Shown: positions 1 to 7,729, counted from the stretch's first letter. The stretch: 10,464 bases of DNA from an uncultured Ignavibacteria bacterium (GCA_937924675.1 CALEVL010000150.1:1-10464), one strand, 5' to 3'. Notes: generated from the sequence alone by a model not told the origin. Numbers and translations are program-made.

Positions 1-1
1 G

Positions 2-598
2 CTTGTCAAACAGCGCGGTGAGCTTATGAAAGAATCCGGTATGGTAAGACCGGGAACAATGGCTGCTGTAATTGGACTTAATGAAGAACAAGTAGATGCT
101 GTATGCAAGCAGGCAAAGGAACATCAGATAGTTCAGCCGGCAAACTATAACGCACCTGGACAGATCGTTATCTCCGGTGATGTTGAAGCCGTTCACAGAG
201 CAATGGCAATTGCAAAAGCGGAACCGTTCAACAGCAAGATGGTAAAGGAACTTCAGGTCAGTGGAGCGTTCCACTCTGAACTAATGGTGACCGCTGCCGA
301 AGAACTTAGAGTAGCAATATACAGGGCCGGTTTCAAAGACGCTCTGATACCTGTTTACACAAACACCGAAGCTGAACCGTTTCAGCAGAACAGCGCAATA
401 ATGAATTCACTCTTCAGACAGCTTATGTCATCCGTAAAGTGGATGCAACTCATTACAAATATGATCAATGATCTTCACATTAAGAAATTTTACGAAATAG
501 GTTCAGGCAAAGTACTCACCGGCCTTATCAAGAGAATCAATCCTGATGTTGAACTATACAACATCGGAACGATTGAAGACATTAATAATCTTGGATGA
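2..598 (+). CDS. fabD: Malonyl-CoA:ACP transacylase, 3' part (5' end outside window)
   Basis: FabD moves the malonyl group from CoA to acyl carrier protein, supplying the extender unit of type II fatty-acid synthesis in the cytoplasm. The frame is open from base 2, where it reads LVKQRGELM; this holds the arginine that binds the malonyl carboxylate. The first ATG, at 26, is internal. Downstream are the family segments NYNAPGQIVISG, VSGAFHSELM with the catalytic histidine at bases 272-274, the RQL..SVKW segment and the C-terminal YEIGSGKVLTGLIKRI. The nucleophile-elbow serine (GHSLGE) must lie upstream of the window. About 198 codons of a usual ~300 are present. The stop is 3 bp before the next gene, so it heads the visible operon. 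The call is firm; only the 5' end is missing. Confidence 0.95.
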   Translation, partial: LVKQRGELMKESGMVRPGTMAAVIGLNEEQVDAVCKQAKEHQIVQPANYNAPGQIVISGDVEAVHRAMAIAKAEPFNSKMVKELQVSGAFHSELMVTAAEELRVAIYRAGFKDALIPVYTNTEAEPFQQNSAIMNSLFRQLMSSVKWMQLITNMINDLHIKKFYEIGSGKVLTGLIKRINPDVELYNIGTIEDINNLG

Positions 599-601
599 CA
601 G

Positions 602-1246
602 ATGAGTAACGAAGCAGAGTATCTCGAATACAACGGGCTAAAGATCGATCCCATCATATTCACACAAGGATTCGTTCCTGCATGCGAGCTGAGCATCTGC
701 GGCGGAAGATGCTGCCACTGGGGAGTGAATGTTGATAAGGCTCACGTTGATGTAATAATGCAATACGAAGACAAGATCAAAGAAGTGATGGATAAATATC
801 AGCCAAAGGATTCATCAGTATGGTTTGAGAATGAACATCATGAAGATGAGGACTTTCCTTCCGGCTATGCAATTGGCACTGAAGTTTTTGAATCACCGCA
901 AGGTCTCGAGAAGTGTGTATTCAACGACAGCATTGGTAGATGTTCGATACAAGTAATGGCTGTAGAGAACGGGATGCACAAATGGGAGATCAAACCAAAG
1001 TATTGCATCATGTATCCGCTCACAATACTTGATAATGTTCTCACATGCGATCTCGAACACGCCGAGCGGCTTGACTACTGCGGCACTTCTCATACGGAGA
1101 ATTATACACGCACAGTCTTTGAATCAACAACCGAAGAACTCAAATATATCATTGGAGAAGAAGGATACAATTTTCTCAACGATCATTACATCAAGCATTA
1201 CAAATCAAAGAACATTTACTCAAAGGAAAGAGAGGAAGAGATTTGA
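602..1246 (+). CDS. DUF3109-like cysteine-cluster protein (putative metal-binding)
   Basis: A 214-residue cytoplasmic protein of unknown function. Near residue 30 it has C-x4-C-x3-CC (ACELSICGGRCCHWG), followed by EKCVF, GRCSIQ, a KPKYCIMYPL segment and CDLEHAERLDYCG. This order of cysteines (ELSxCxGxCC, ECxY/CxI, CxxYP, then a late Cys) is what I associate with DUF3109 and the looser YkgJ-like CxxCxxCC zinc/iron-chelating families. The metal-binding role is inferred from the cysteines alone. No signal peptide or membrane segment is seen. The gene starts 3 bp after fabD and its TGA overlaps the fabG TTG start, so it is translated as part of the fatty-acid operon. That hints at a link to lipid synthesis but does not prove one. 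Family confidence is moderate; its being a real gene is near certain. Confidence 0.85.
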   Translation: MSNEAEYLEYNGLKIDPIIFTQGFVPACELSICGGRCCHWGVNVDKAHVDVIMQYEDKIKEVMDKYQPKDSSVWFENEHHEDEDFPSGYAIGTEVFESPQGLEKCVFNDSIGRCSIQVMAVENGMHKWEIKPKYCIMYPLTILDNVLTCDLEHAERLDYCGTSHTENYTRTVFESTTEELKYIIGEEGYNFLNDHYIKHYKSKNIYSKEREEEI

Positions 1247-1965
1247 CATTTGAAGGAAGAACAGTAATTGTAACAGGCGGCTCCAGAGGAATCGGCAAAT
1301 CAATTGCCGAAGCATTTGCAGAATCCGGCGCAACTACAATCGTTACATACAGAAATGCTATTGACGCGGAATACTTTGATTCAAAAGGCATCAAGCATTA
1401 TCAGTGCGATGTAGCTGATTCAAAGTCAGTTCAGGAATTCATAGACAAGATCATTGCCGAACATCAGAAGATAGACGTGCTTGTTAACAATGCGGGTATT
1501 ACCAAAGACGGTTTGCTTATGAGAATGAGCGAAGAAGACTGGGATGCCGTGATCGATACGAATCTCAAAGGTGTTTTCAACATGACAAAATCTGTCACGC
1601 GCCACATGATGAGTAAGCGATACGGAAAGATCATCAACATAACTTCGATAGTTGGCATCACAGGCAATCCGGGCCAGTCAAACTACGTTGCCTCTAAAGC
1701 AGGCGTGATCGGATTCACAAAGGCAACTGCAAAAGAACTTGCATCAAGAAACATCAACATCAATGCGATCGCTCCGGGATTCATCGGAACAGAGATGACG
1801 GATAAACTTCCGGAAGAAGTAAAGGCAAAGTATCTTGAAACAATTCCGCTCAAGAGAATCGGCAGCGGCAAGAACATTGCGGACGTTGTGATGTTCCTTG
1901 CATCGGATATGTCAGACTATATCACCGGACAAACTATCTGCGTTGACGGCGGATTGGTAATGTGA
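1243..1965 (+). CDS. fabG: 3-oxoacyl-[acyl-carrier-protein] reductase
   Basis: Classical short-chain dehydrogenase of 240 residues that reduces beta-ketoacyl-ACP to beta-hydroxyacyl-ACP in the elongation cycle, normally with NADPH. The Rossmann motif TGGSRGIG is at residues 11-18, NNAG at 82-85, Asn107 in the DTNLKGVF segment, and the catalytic Ser135, Tyr148 and Lys152 (YVASK) are all present. The IAPGFIGTEMTD loop and the C-terminal GQTICVDGGLVM are typical FabG rather than generic SDR. I take the TTG at 1243 as the start: it gives the normal FabG N-terminus, overlaps the upstream TGA by 4 bp (TTGA), and has purine-rich AGGAAAGAGAGGAAGAG just upstream. The usual acpP-fabF genes do not follow; a lipoprotein gene does. 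Confidence 0.95.
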   Translation: MTFEGRTVIVTGGSRGIGKSIAEAFAESGATTIVTYRNAIDAEYFDSKGIKHYQCDVADSKSVQEFIDKIIAEHQKIDVLVNNAGITKDGLLMRMSEEDWDAVIDTNLKGVFNMTKSVTRHMMSKRYGKIINITSIVGITGNPGQSNYVASKAGVIGFTKATAKELASRNININAIAPGFIGTEMTDKLPEEVKAKYLETIPLKRIGSGKNIADVVMFLASDMSDYITGQTICVDGGLVM

Positions 1966-2396
1966 ATAAATCAAACTCAACAAACCTGAATATGAAATCC
2001 AACAGATCACTACTTCAGATAGCGGCATTCATTATTACATTCCTTTATGTGGGATTGTCTTTGTATGGATGCAGTACAGAACCTTTGGTAGGTAAAATAT
2101 TTTACTATTATGACGACAGCTCAAAGCTGGTTGCATCATTTCAGAAAGACACTTTTTATTATGTTCTGAGACAAAAATCTCCGGTTTCTCCTCAGGAGAT
2201 CGCAGTAGGACATAAGACAAAATATACCATGACAAAGAATCCCGACAATACTATTCTCATCACTCTTGAAAAGAAGCCGTCATTCTGGGAAAAGAATACC
2301 TGGCTCATTGAACTCAAAGATGCCAACACTCTTTACTCCGTTGAATCAGGAAAGACTTACATATTAACTGATGACAAGAGTCTTCTGAAAAAATAG
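1962..2396 (+). CDS. Small predicted lipoprotein, family unknown
   Basis: I do not recognise this family. The N-terminus has a basic stretch, a hydrophobic core (LLQIAAFIITFLYVGLSLYG) and then Cys, reading LYGC-STEP. This is an acceptable type II signal peptide with an unusual tyrosine at lipobox position -2. The mature part of about 108 residues is polar and mixed, with repeated aromatic and charged runs (KIFYYYDD, PSFWEKNTWLIEL), suggesting a small beta-rich envelope protein. GTG at 1962 overlaps the fabG stop by 4 bp (GTGA), which favours coupled translation. The ATG at 1992 would give a tidier signal peptide (Cys27 rather than Cys37) and is a real alternative start. It is the last gene of the tightly packed fab cluster, followed by a 50-bp gap. 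Confidence 0.8.
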   Translation: MNKSNSTNLNMKSNRSLLQIAAFIITFLYVGLSLYGCSTEPLVGKIFYYYDDSSKLVASFQKDTFYYVLRQKSPVSPQEIAVGHKTKYTMTKNPDNTILITLEKKPSFWEKNTWLIELKDANTLYSVESGKTYILTDDKSLLKK

Positions 2397-2446
2397 TTAC
2401 AAAGTAACGCTAAAATGTTTTCTAAACGAAAATCGATGAACACCAA

Positions 2447-4021
2447 ATGGAAAAACAAGTAAAACTCCGAAAACAGGAATTCAAAACCGACTCGGGAATT
2501 GTTGTTCCCGAATTCTTATCTGAATCAACTCCATCTTCTCCTCCGGGAGATTATCCATATACGCGCGGCGTTCACGGCTCAATGTACCGCTCAAAGTTCT
2601 GGACAATGAGACAATACGCCGGCTTTGCTACTGCGGAAGAATCCAACAACCGCTATAAATTTCTTATCAACTCCGGCACTACAGGACTTTCCGTTGCATT
2701 CGATCTTCCTACACAGATCGGTTATGACAGCGACGATCCGATGAGCGAAGGTGAAGTCGGAAAGGCAGGCGTTGCAATAGATTCTCTGAAAGACATGGAG
2801 ACATTGTTCGACGGCATCTCACTCGACAAGGTTACAACGTCAATGACCATAAACTCAACTGCATCACTGCTGCTCCTGATGTATGTTGCAATTGCAAAGA
2901 AGCAGAATGCCGATCTGAAGAAACTCTCCGGAACAATTCAGAATGATCTTCTGAAAGAATACATTGCAAGAGGCACTTACATCTATCCTCCCAAGCAGTC
3001 AATGCGGCTCATCACTGACATATTCAAATGGTGCAGCGAAAATCTCCCGTCATGGAATACCATCTCCATCAGCGGCTATCACATACGTGAAGCAGGTTCA
3101 AGCGCCGTGCAGGAAGTTGCATTCACATTGTCAGACGGGATAGAGTATGTGAAGTCTGCGATAGAATCCGGACTTGATGTTGACGCATTTGCAAAGCGAT
3201 TATCATTCTTCTTCAACTCGCACAACAACTTCATAGAGGAAGTTGCAAAGTTCCGCGCGGCAAGACGCATCTGGGCAAAGATCATGAAAGAGAGATTCAA
3301 TGCGAAAGACCCTAACAGCATGAAGCTCCGCTTCCACGCGCAGACAGGCGGCTCGACATTATCTGACAAACAAATAGAAAATAACATTGTCCGCGTTACA
3401 ATACAGGCTCTTGCTGCGGTTGTTGGCGGATGCCAGTCACTTCACACAAATGCAAAAGATGAAGCGCTTGCATTGCCGACTGAAGATTCTGTTCAGACCG
3501 CGCTTCGCACGCAGCAGATCATTGCACATGAGAGCGGAGTGGCAGACAGTGTAGATGTTCTTGGCGGTTCATACTTGGTTGAATACATGACGGATCAGAT
3601 CGAAGAAAAAGCTCTGGAGTACATCAAGAAGATTGACGAACTCGGCGGCGCGCTCAAGGCGATCGAGTACGGATTTCAGAAGAATGAGATCGAGAGGCAT
3701 GCTTATGAACTTCAAAAAGATCTTGAAGAGAAGAGGATGATTGAAGTTGGAGTGAATGAATTTACAACTGACGCGCATGAAGATCACACTCTCATGAAGA
3801 TAGATGATTCCGTCAGGGACAGGCAGATAATGAGCTTGCAGGCATTGAGGCAATCGCGTGACAATGCAAAGGTTGAAGCTTGTCTGAAGACAGTGAAAGA
3901 GAAAGCAATGACAGACGAAAATCTTCTTCCATATCTCCTCGAGGCAGTTGAGAATTACGCAACAGTTGGCGAGATCTCAAATTCACTCAGAGAAGTTTGG
4001 GGAGAGTACAAAGGAATTTAA
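2447..4021 (+). CDS. mutB: Methylmalonyl-CoA mutase large (catalytic) subunit
   Basis: Adenosylcobalamin-dependent mutase interconverting methylmalonyl-CoA and succinyl-CoA, used in propionate and odd-chain metabolism. The 524 residues cover the substrate-binding TIM-barrel half only and end normally (VGEISNSLREVWGEYKGI); the C-terminal cobalamin domain of ~700-residue mutases is absent. This matches the family with a separate ~140-residue B12-binding subunit, not a truncation. By alignment from memory with the Propionibacterium enzyme, Tyr57 (RQYAGF), Gln165, Arg175 (ARGTYIYPP) and His212 (SISGYH) match Tyr89, Gln197, Arg207 and His244. Isobutyryl- and 2-hydroxyisobutyryl-CoA mutases differ at the Tyr/Arg pair, so methylmalonyl-CoA is the likely substrate. 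No B12-subunit or meaB gene is in the window. The symbol is one of several used for this subunit. Confidence 0.93.
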   Translation: MEKQVKLRKQEFKTDSGIVVPEFLSESTPSSPPGDYPYTRGVHGSMYRSKFWTMRQYAGFATAEESNNRYKFLINSGTTGLSVAFDLPTQIGYDSDDPMSEGEVGKAGVAIDSLKDMETLFDGISLDKVTTSMTINSTASLLLLMYVAIAKKQNADLKKLSGTIQNDLLKEYIARGTYIYPPKQSMRLITDIFKWCSENLPSWNTISISGYHIREAGSSAVQEVAFTLSDGIEYVKSAIESGLDVDAFAKRLSFFFNSHNNFIEEVAKFRAARRIWAKIMKERFNAKDPNSMKLRFHAQTGGSTLSDKQIENNIVRVTIQALAAVVGGCQSLHTNAKDEALALPTEDSVQTALRTQQIIAHESGVADSVDVLGGSYLVEYMTDQIEEKALEYIKKIDELGGALKAIEYGFQKNEIERHAYELQKDLEEKRMIEVGVNEFTTDAHEDHTLMKIDDSVRDRQIMSLQALRQSRDNAKVEACLKTVKEKAMTDENLLPYLLEAVENYATVGEISNSLREVWGEYKGI

Positions 4022-4027
4022 CACAAA

Positions 4028-4041
4028 CGGCTGAAGAGCCG
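4028..4041. other. Small intergenic hairpin
   Basis: CGGCT-GAAG-AGCCG forms a 5-bp stem with a 4-base loop in the 34-bp gap between the mutase stop and the next start. No T-run follows, so it is not an intrinsic terminator. It may only separate or stabilise parts of a shared mRNA, or be chance. Confidence 0.3.
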
Positions 4042-4055
4042 CTAAACAAATTCAG

Positions 4056-4766
4056 ATGAAGAACAAAGTAGTTTGGGTAACCGGCGCATCAACAGGCATT
4101 GGCAAAGCCATCGCGGAGAAATTTTCCAAGGAGGGCTGTATTGTTGTAGTAACGGCGCGAAGGAAATCCAGACTAGTGAAAATAGTTAGTGAAATAAAAT
4201 TCGCCGGTCGCGAGGCAAGCGCATTTGTATGTAACGTAATGTCAGAGCGGAGCGTATTCCAGACTGCGAAGCGCATACGCGAGAAGTACGGCACAATAGA
4301 TGTGCTCATCAACAATGCCGGCGCGACGGTATTCAAATCATTTCTCGAGACAAAGACACAGGATTACAACAACGTCATTGACACAAATCTGAAGGGACCG
4401 TTCCTTTGCATGAAGGCAGTGCTTCCGCAGATGATAAAGAAGAAGCACGGAAGCATCATCAACATACTATCCGTAGCCGCGGGCACCGCATTTGAGAACA
4501 GCGCGGTTTACTCCGCATCAAAGGCCGGCATGAGTGCAATGGCAAACTGCATAAGGACCGAAGTACGAAGATACGACATAAAGATCTGCAACATCTTCCC
4601 CGGCGCCGTTGACACCGCTATGTGGGAGAGCAAGGCGCGCCAGCGCTACCGCAACCGCATGATGACCCCCGCCGACATCGCCGAGATCACATTTGATGTT
4701 TACAACAAACCGAAGAAGGTCGTGATCGAAGATCTCATCGTACGGCCGGTGAGGGGGGATATATGA
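4056..4766 (+). CDS. Short-chain dehydrogenase/reductase, substrate unknown
   Basis: A 236-residue classical SDR. The Rossmann motif TGASTGIG is at residues 9-16, TARR at 33-36 (basic residues there usually favour NADPH), NNAG at 86-89, Asn111 in DTNLKGPF, and the catalytic Ser139, Tyr152 and Lys156 (YSASK). The IFPGAVDTAMW loop and the C-terminal VVIEDLIVRPVRGD resemble the YdfG/3-ketoacyl-reductase-like SDR branch, not FabG, which ends in a GG-x-(V/M) dimer tail. Position 60 is Asn in CNV, where most classical SDRs have Asp next to the adenine ring. The gene follows the mutase by 34 bp and may share its transcript. It is the last core-type gene before the accessory DNA. The substrate cannot be read from the sequence. 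Confidence 0.88.
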   Translation: MKNKVVWVTGASTGIGKAIAEKFSKEGCIVVVTARRKSRLVKIVSEIKFAGREASAFVCNVMSERSVFQTAKRIREKYGTIDVLINNAGATVFKSFLETKTQDYNNVIDTNLKGPFLCMKAVLPQMIKKKHGSIINILSVAAGTAFENSAVYSASKAGMSAMANCIRTEVRRYDIKICNIFPGAVDTAMWESKARQRYRNRMMTPADIAEITFDVYNKPKKVVIEDLIVRPVRGDI

Positions 4767-4919
4767 AGATCCTGGTGTTTGTTAATTTCATTAATTGAAG
4801 AAATGAAGAATATTATATTGCGGAAAGTTGGTATTGAAAGTGTGGGAAATAGAAAGTCCAATTAAAGCCATTGCCCATACATAATTTTATGCCCCATTGT
4901 AAAAGACAGAAAGCTAAAA

Positions 4920-5783
4920 ATGAAATTTGGTAAGACAATAAAAATATTCCTCATAGATGGAGACCCAAACGGACGGATGAGTTGTGAACTTTCTAACTGG
5001 TCGGGAAAGGCATACAAAATTCCAAGAATCAAAATCAAGGACTGCAACGACCGTGACGACTTGACAAGTACGGGAATTTACCTTTTATTTGGCAAAGACG
5101 ATGAAGGCAAAGACCAAGTATATATCGGAGAAGCTGAATCCATTTTAAAACGACTAAACCAACAATTAACACAAAAGGACTTTTGGAACGAAGTAATTGT
5201 ATTTGTTAGTAAGGACGAAAATCTAAACAAAGCCCATATCAAATATTTAGAAAATCGACTGCACGACATTGCTAAATCTGCTAACCGTTACACAGTTGAC
5301 AATTCTATTATTCCGACTCAAGCATCTATTTCCGAATCAGACAGAGCTGAAATGGAAGAATTTATTGAGAATATTAAAATGCTTGTAAACACATTGGGAC
5401 ACAAAGTATTTGACGAGAAACGGGAATTCAAACCAAAGCAAAAACAAGAAGTTTTTTTTATTAAGGCAGCTCGTGGTGCAGACGGGCAAGGCGAACAGAC
5501 CTCTGACGGTTTTGTGGTTTTCAAAAGCTCTAAGGCAGCAGCGACAATTGTAAATTCAATGACTCCAAGCTTCATCACGCATAGGCAAAAACTTATTGAC
5601 GAGGGCGTGCTTGTTAACAAAGGAGAATATTTTGAATTTTCCGATGACTACATTTTTAGTAGTCCTTCAACAGCGGCAGTTATGGTAATGGGACGTAACG
5701 CAAATGGACTAACAGAATGGAAAAACAAAGACGGCAAGACGCTTAAAGAATTTGAAACAAATGACAAGACAACGAACCCATAA
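4920..5783 (+). CDS. GIY-YIG nuclease-like protein with C-terminal DUF4357
   Basis: A 287-residue predicted endonuclease. The GIY half-motif is at residues 52-54 (STGIYLLFG) and YIG at 68-70 (QVYIGEA). Arg78 (ILKRL), His106 and Glu111 (IKYLENRL) match the catalytic Arg and metal-binding Glu of GIY-YIG enzymes. After a ~60-residue charged linker, the end (about 220-276, SSPSTAAVMVMGRNANGLTEW then DGKTL) reads as DUF4357, a domain often attached to such nucleases or to R-M proteins. No UvrC-type HhH or zinc finger is present, so it is not a repair UvrC. It is the first gene of the A/T-richer accessory region, with 153 bp of non-coding DNA upstream, and it ends 14 bp before a long palindrome. 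Its substrate and biological role are unknown. Confidence 0.85.
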   Translation: MKFGKTIKIFLIDGDPNGRMSCELSNWSGKAYKIPRIKIKDCNDRDDLTSTGIYLLFGKDDEGKDQVYIGEAESILKRLNQQLTQKDFWNEVIVFVSKDENLNKAHIKYLENRLHDIAKSANRYTVDNSIIPTQASISESDRAEMEEFIENIKMLVNTLGHKVFDEKREFKPKQKQEVFFIKAARGADGQGEQTSDGFVVFKSSKAAATIVNSMTPSFITHRQKLIDEGVLVNKGEYFEFSDDYIFSSPSTAAVMVMGRNANGLTEWKNKDGKTLKEFETNDKTTNP

Positions 5784-5792
5784 CATGGTATC

Positions 5793-5821
5793 CCGCCGTT
5801 GTTGGTCTTAGGGAGCGCAGC
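5793..5821 (+). repeat. Direct repeat, copy 1 (gene-end module)
   Basis: CCGCCGTTGTTGGTCTTAG at 5793-5811 is identical to 10218-10236. The next ten bases (GGAGCGCAGC against TGAGCGAAGC) match at 8 positions, giving 27 of 29 overall. Both copies lie shortly after the stop codon of an accessory gene. In this copy the loop is followed by the complementary right arm. Confidence 0.75.
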
Positions 5822-5837
5822 GAGCGTGACCAACAAC
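5798..5837. repeat. 10-bp-stem palindrome after the GIY-YIG gene
   Basis: GTTGTTGGTC (5798-5807) is perfectly complementary to GACCAACAAC (5828-5837), with a 20-base G/C-rich loop between. It begins 14 bp after the GIY-YIG stop codon and could fold as a terminator-like hairpin in the transcript, though no T-run follows. The left arm and part of the loop recur near 10218, after the fic gene, so this is a repeated gene-end module and not a unique hairpin. Confidence 0.75.
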
Positions 5838-5859
5838 TTACCCTAACCAACCACACTCA

Positions 5860-5907
5860 TCACCCCCCCCTCTCCGGCACCACGCCCCTCACTCCGCCTC
5901 GCGGGTT
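5860..5907 (-). pseudogene. Remnant of a HIT-family gene: last ~15 codons only
   Basis: Read on the minus strand from 5907 this gives N-PRGGVRGVVPERGG then TGA (5862-5860). (D/N)PRGGVRGV(I/V)P is the characteristic tail of one HIT (histidine-triad) nucleotide-hydrolase group, where it follows the HxHxHxxPR motif. The resemblance stops at 5905-5907; the expected upstream HVHIHLIPR is not there and unrelated sequence begins. The same tail, attached to a HIT motif, is encoded at 8752-8787. Over 36 bases the two agree at 30 positions, and four of the five codon differences are synonymous, so both look like ends of once-functional genes and not a chance match. Confidence 0.65.
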
Positions 5908-5917
5908 AGATAGATAA

Positions 5918-6049
5918 TTGGTCACAGGAGTAGTAAAACAAAGTATCCAATTTTACCTGAATTGTAAAAGCGTTTCACATAGTGGAATTGAGCTTAACAA
6001 AGAAGTTTATTACTTTGCAGCGGATCTTAATCCTGAGAATTCAATCTGA
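5918..6049 (+). other. Short open frame of 43 codons, possible gene fragment
   Basis: A TTG directly after a TAA opens a frame ending at TGA 6047-6049. Its last part reads SGIELNKEVYYFAADLNPEN-SI, which looks protein-like, but I recognise no family and see no ribosome binding site. It lies in the 335-bp gap between the GIY-YIG gene and the methyltransferase, in the same frame as the latter and separated from it by the TGA and 23 codons. It may be the decayed end of a gene cut by the insertion junction at ~5906, or chance. The rest of this gap, apart from the palindrome and HIT remnant, shows nothing I can name. Confidence 0.2.
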
Positions 6050-6118
6050 CTTGATGATAAACATCTGATTCAGTTATTCCGATATTTACAACCTTCATTC
6101 ATTCTAATTACAATACAT

Positions 6119-7729
6119 TTGACTTTGAATCCAATTGGAGAAATAAATAGAAACCTTCCATTTGAAAATGAGCTTCCAAGCCACTACGCTGACAGATTGG
6201 GAGTTAATTATACAAAGTCTGTAACTCCTGAGCATAAAAAAAGTCACGGTCAGTTTTTTACTCCTTTACAGATTGCTCAAATGATGGCTTCTTTGTGCAA
6301 TTCAAATTTATCGAGAATTGAAATTCTTGACCCGGGTTGCGGAACCTGCATATTATCTTGCTGTCTTATTGAAAGACTTGTCATACATAACAATCGCCTG
6401 AAATCAATTAGGTTAGTTGCCTACGAAACAGACCCTATGTTGATTCCTTACTCAAATCAAATTTTGGGATATTTGAAGGAATGGTTGCAAAGCCATGATA
6501 TTGATTTAGTGCTAGAGTTACGTGAGACTGATTTTGTATTAGATAACTCTGCCGCAATTTCAGAAAATGTCAATCTGTTTGAAGAGACATCAGAACAGTA
6601 TGATATGATCATCTCAAATCCCCCATATTTTAAACTTTCTAAAGATGACAAACGAACTCAAGCTGTCATGTCCTTTGTCAGCGGGCAGTCGAATATTTAT
6701 TCTCTATTCATGGGCATTTCCGCCAGACTCTTGAAACCCATGGGTCAATTTGTTTTCATTACTCCGAGAAGCTTTGCAAGCGGAAACTATTTCAAATCTT
6801 TTCGAGAAAAATTCTTTAGTGAAGTTCAAATTGAAAAAGTGCATTTGTTCACATCACGCAGAGATACTTTCAATAGAGATAGCGTTTTGCAGGAAACTGT
6901 AGTCATAAAGGCCGTTAAGAAAAGAGAAAATAATCCGATTGTAACAATCTTTTCTTCTCACGGATTAAGAGATATTGATTCACCATCAAGATTAGATTTT
7001 TCCCATAATGACCTGCTGGATCCGGAATCAACAGAAAGATTTTTGTTTCTTCCGACCAGTGAATTTGAAGAATCAATCCTTGAACTTGTTAAGTCTTGGC
7101 ACGGAAATTTGCGCGAATACAATATTCAGATTTCAACTGGTCCGGTTGTTGCTTTTAGGGCAAAAGATTTTATAAGCGAGAGTATCAAAAATGGAAATAA
7201 GAATTTCACAGCCCTCTTCTGGCTGCACAATGCGAGAAAAATGGAGTTAAATTGGCCAATTCATAAGCAGAACAAAGGACAATATATCGTTGTGTCTCAG
7301 GAATCATATCCCTTACTCATTCCCAATAAGAATTATATTTTCCTGAGACGATTCAGTAGCAAAGATGATAAGAGCAGACTTATTGCAGCCCCTTATTTCC
7401 GTAACTTCACCGACTCTGATTATATAGGCGTTGAGAATAAACTGAATTACATCTATAGAAAAACCGGACATTTAGATCGTAATGAAATTGTTGGATTATG
7501 TGCTTTGCTTAACAGCGACTTATTTGATACTTATTTTCGAATGTTCAATGGGAATGTAAATGTCAGTGCAACTGAATTGCGTAATATGAACTTTCCGCCA
7601 ATTGATACAATCAAGGAGATAGGCAATAACATTATTCTTCTTAACAACTATTCAGAAGAGTATGCAAATGATGTAGTCAACCAATACTTTGAAGTTTCGG
7701 AATTACTCTCAACTAATGAAGAAAATTAA
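6119..7729 (+). CDS. Type II DNA adenine-N6 methyltransferase, BsuBI/PstI type
   Basis: The modification half of a type II restriction-modification pair, predicted to methylate the adenine of CTGCAG using S-adenosylmethionine. Of 536 residues, the N-terminal half carries the gamma-class motif order: motif X HGQFFTP (43-49), motif I DPGCGTC (71-77), motif II with YETD (102-105), an acidic motif III (ETDF, 136-139) and the catalytic NPPY (167-170). These are followed by the NIYSLFMGISARLLKPMGQF and FITPRSF segments of the Eco57I/BsuBI-like group. The C-terminal half should be the target-recognition domain. The third glycine of motif I is Cys77, which is unusual. No ATG is available: TTG at 6119 (or 6125) is the best start, and a TGA at 6047 bounds the frame. 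Specificity is inferred from the adjacent nuclease. Confidence 0.9.
   Translation: MTLNPIGEINRNLPFENELPSHYADRLGVNYTKSVTPEHKKSHGQFFTPLQIAQMMASLCNSNLSRIEILDPGCGTCILSCCLIERLVIHNNRLKSIRLVAYETDPMLIPYSNQILGYLKEWLQSHDIDLVLELRETDFVLDNSAAISENVNLFEETSEQYDMIISNPPYFKLSKDDKRTQAVMSFVSGQSNIYSLFMGISARLLKPMGQFVFITPRSFASGNYFKSFREKFFSEVQIEKVHLFTSRRDTFNRDSVLQETVVIKAVKKRENNPIVTIFSSHGLRDIDSPSRLDFSHNDLLDPESTERFLFLPTSEFEESILELVKSWHGNLREYNIQISTGPVVAFRAKDFISESIKNGNKNFTALFWLHNARKMELNWPIHKQNKGQYIVVSQESYPLLIPNKNYIFLRRFSSKDDKSRLIAAPYFRNFTDSDYIGVENKLNYIYRKTGHLDRNEIVGLCALLNSDLFDTYFRMFNGNVNVSATELRNMNFPPIDTIKEIGNNIILLNNYSEEYANDVVNQYFEVSELLSTNEEN

Noticed and set aside
2447..4021. Truncated methylmalonyl-CoA mutase
   Set aside because: The missing C-terminal cobalamin domain is normal for the two-subunit family, and the protein ends in the usual place.
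4920..5783. UvrC nucleotide-excision nuclease
   Set aside because: Only the GIY-YIG fold is shared; the UvrB-binding, RNase H-like and HhH parts are absent and the C-terminus reads as DUF4357.
5798..5837. Integron attC site
   Set aside because: The arms do not give the GTTRRRY/RYYYAAC core sequences and no integrase is present. A mobile or gene-end repeat is a safer description.
6114..6121. TACATTTG as a Bacteroidota -7 promoter box for the methyltransferase
   Set aside because: It fits TAnnTTTG but overlaps the likely TTG start at 6119, so transcription would begin inside the gene; no fitting -33 element is seen.
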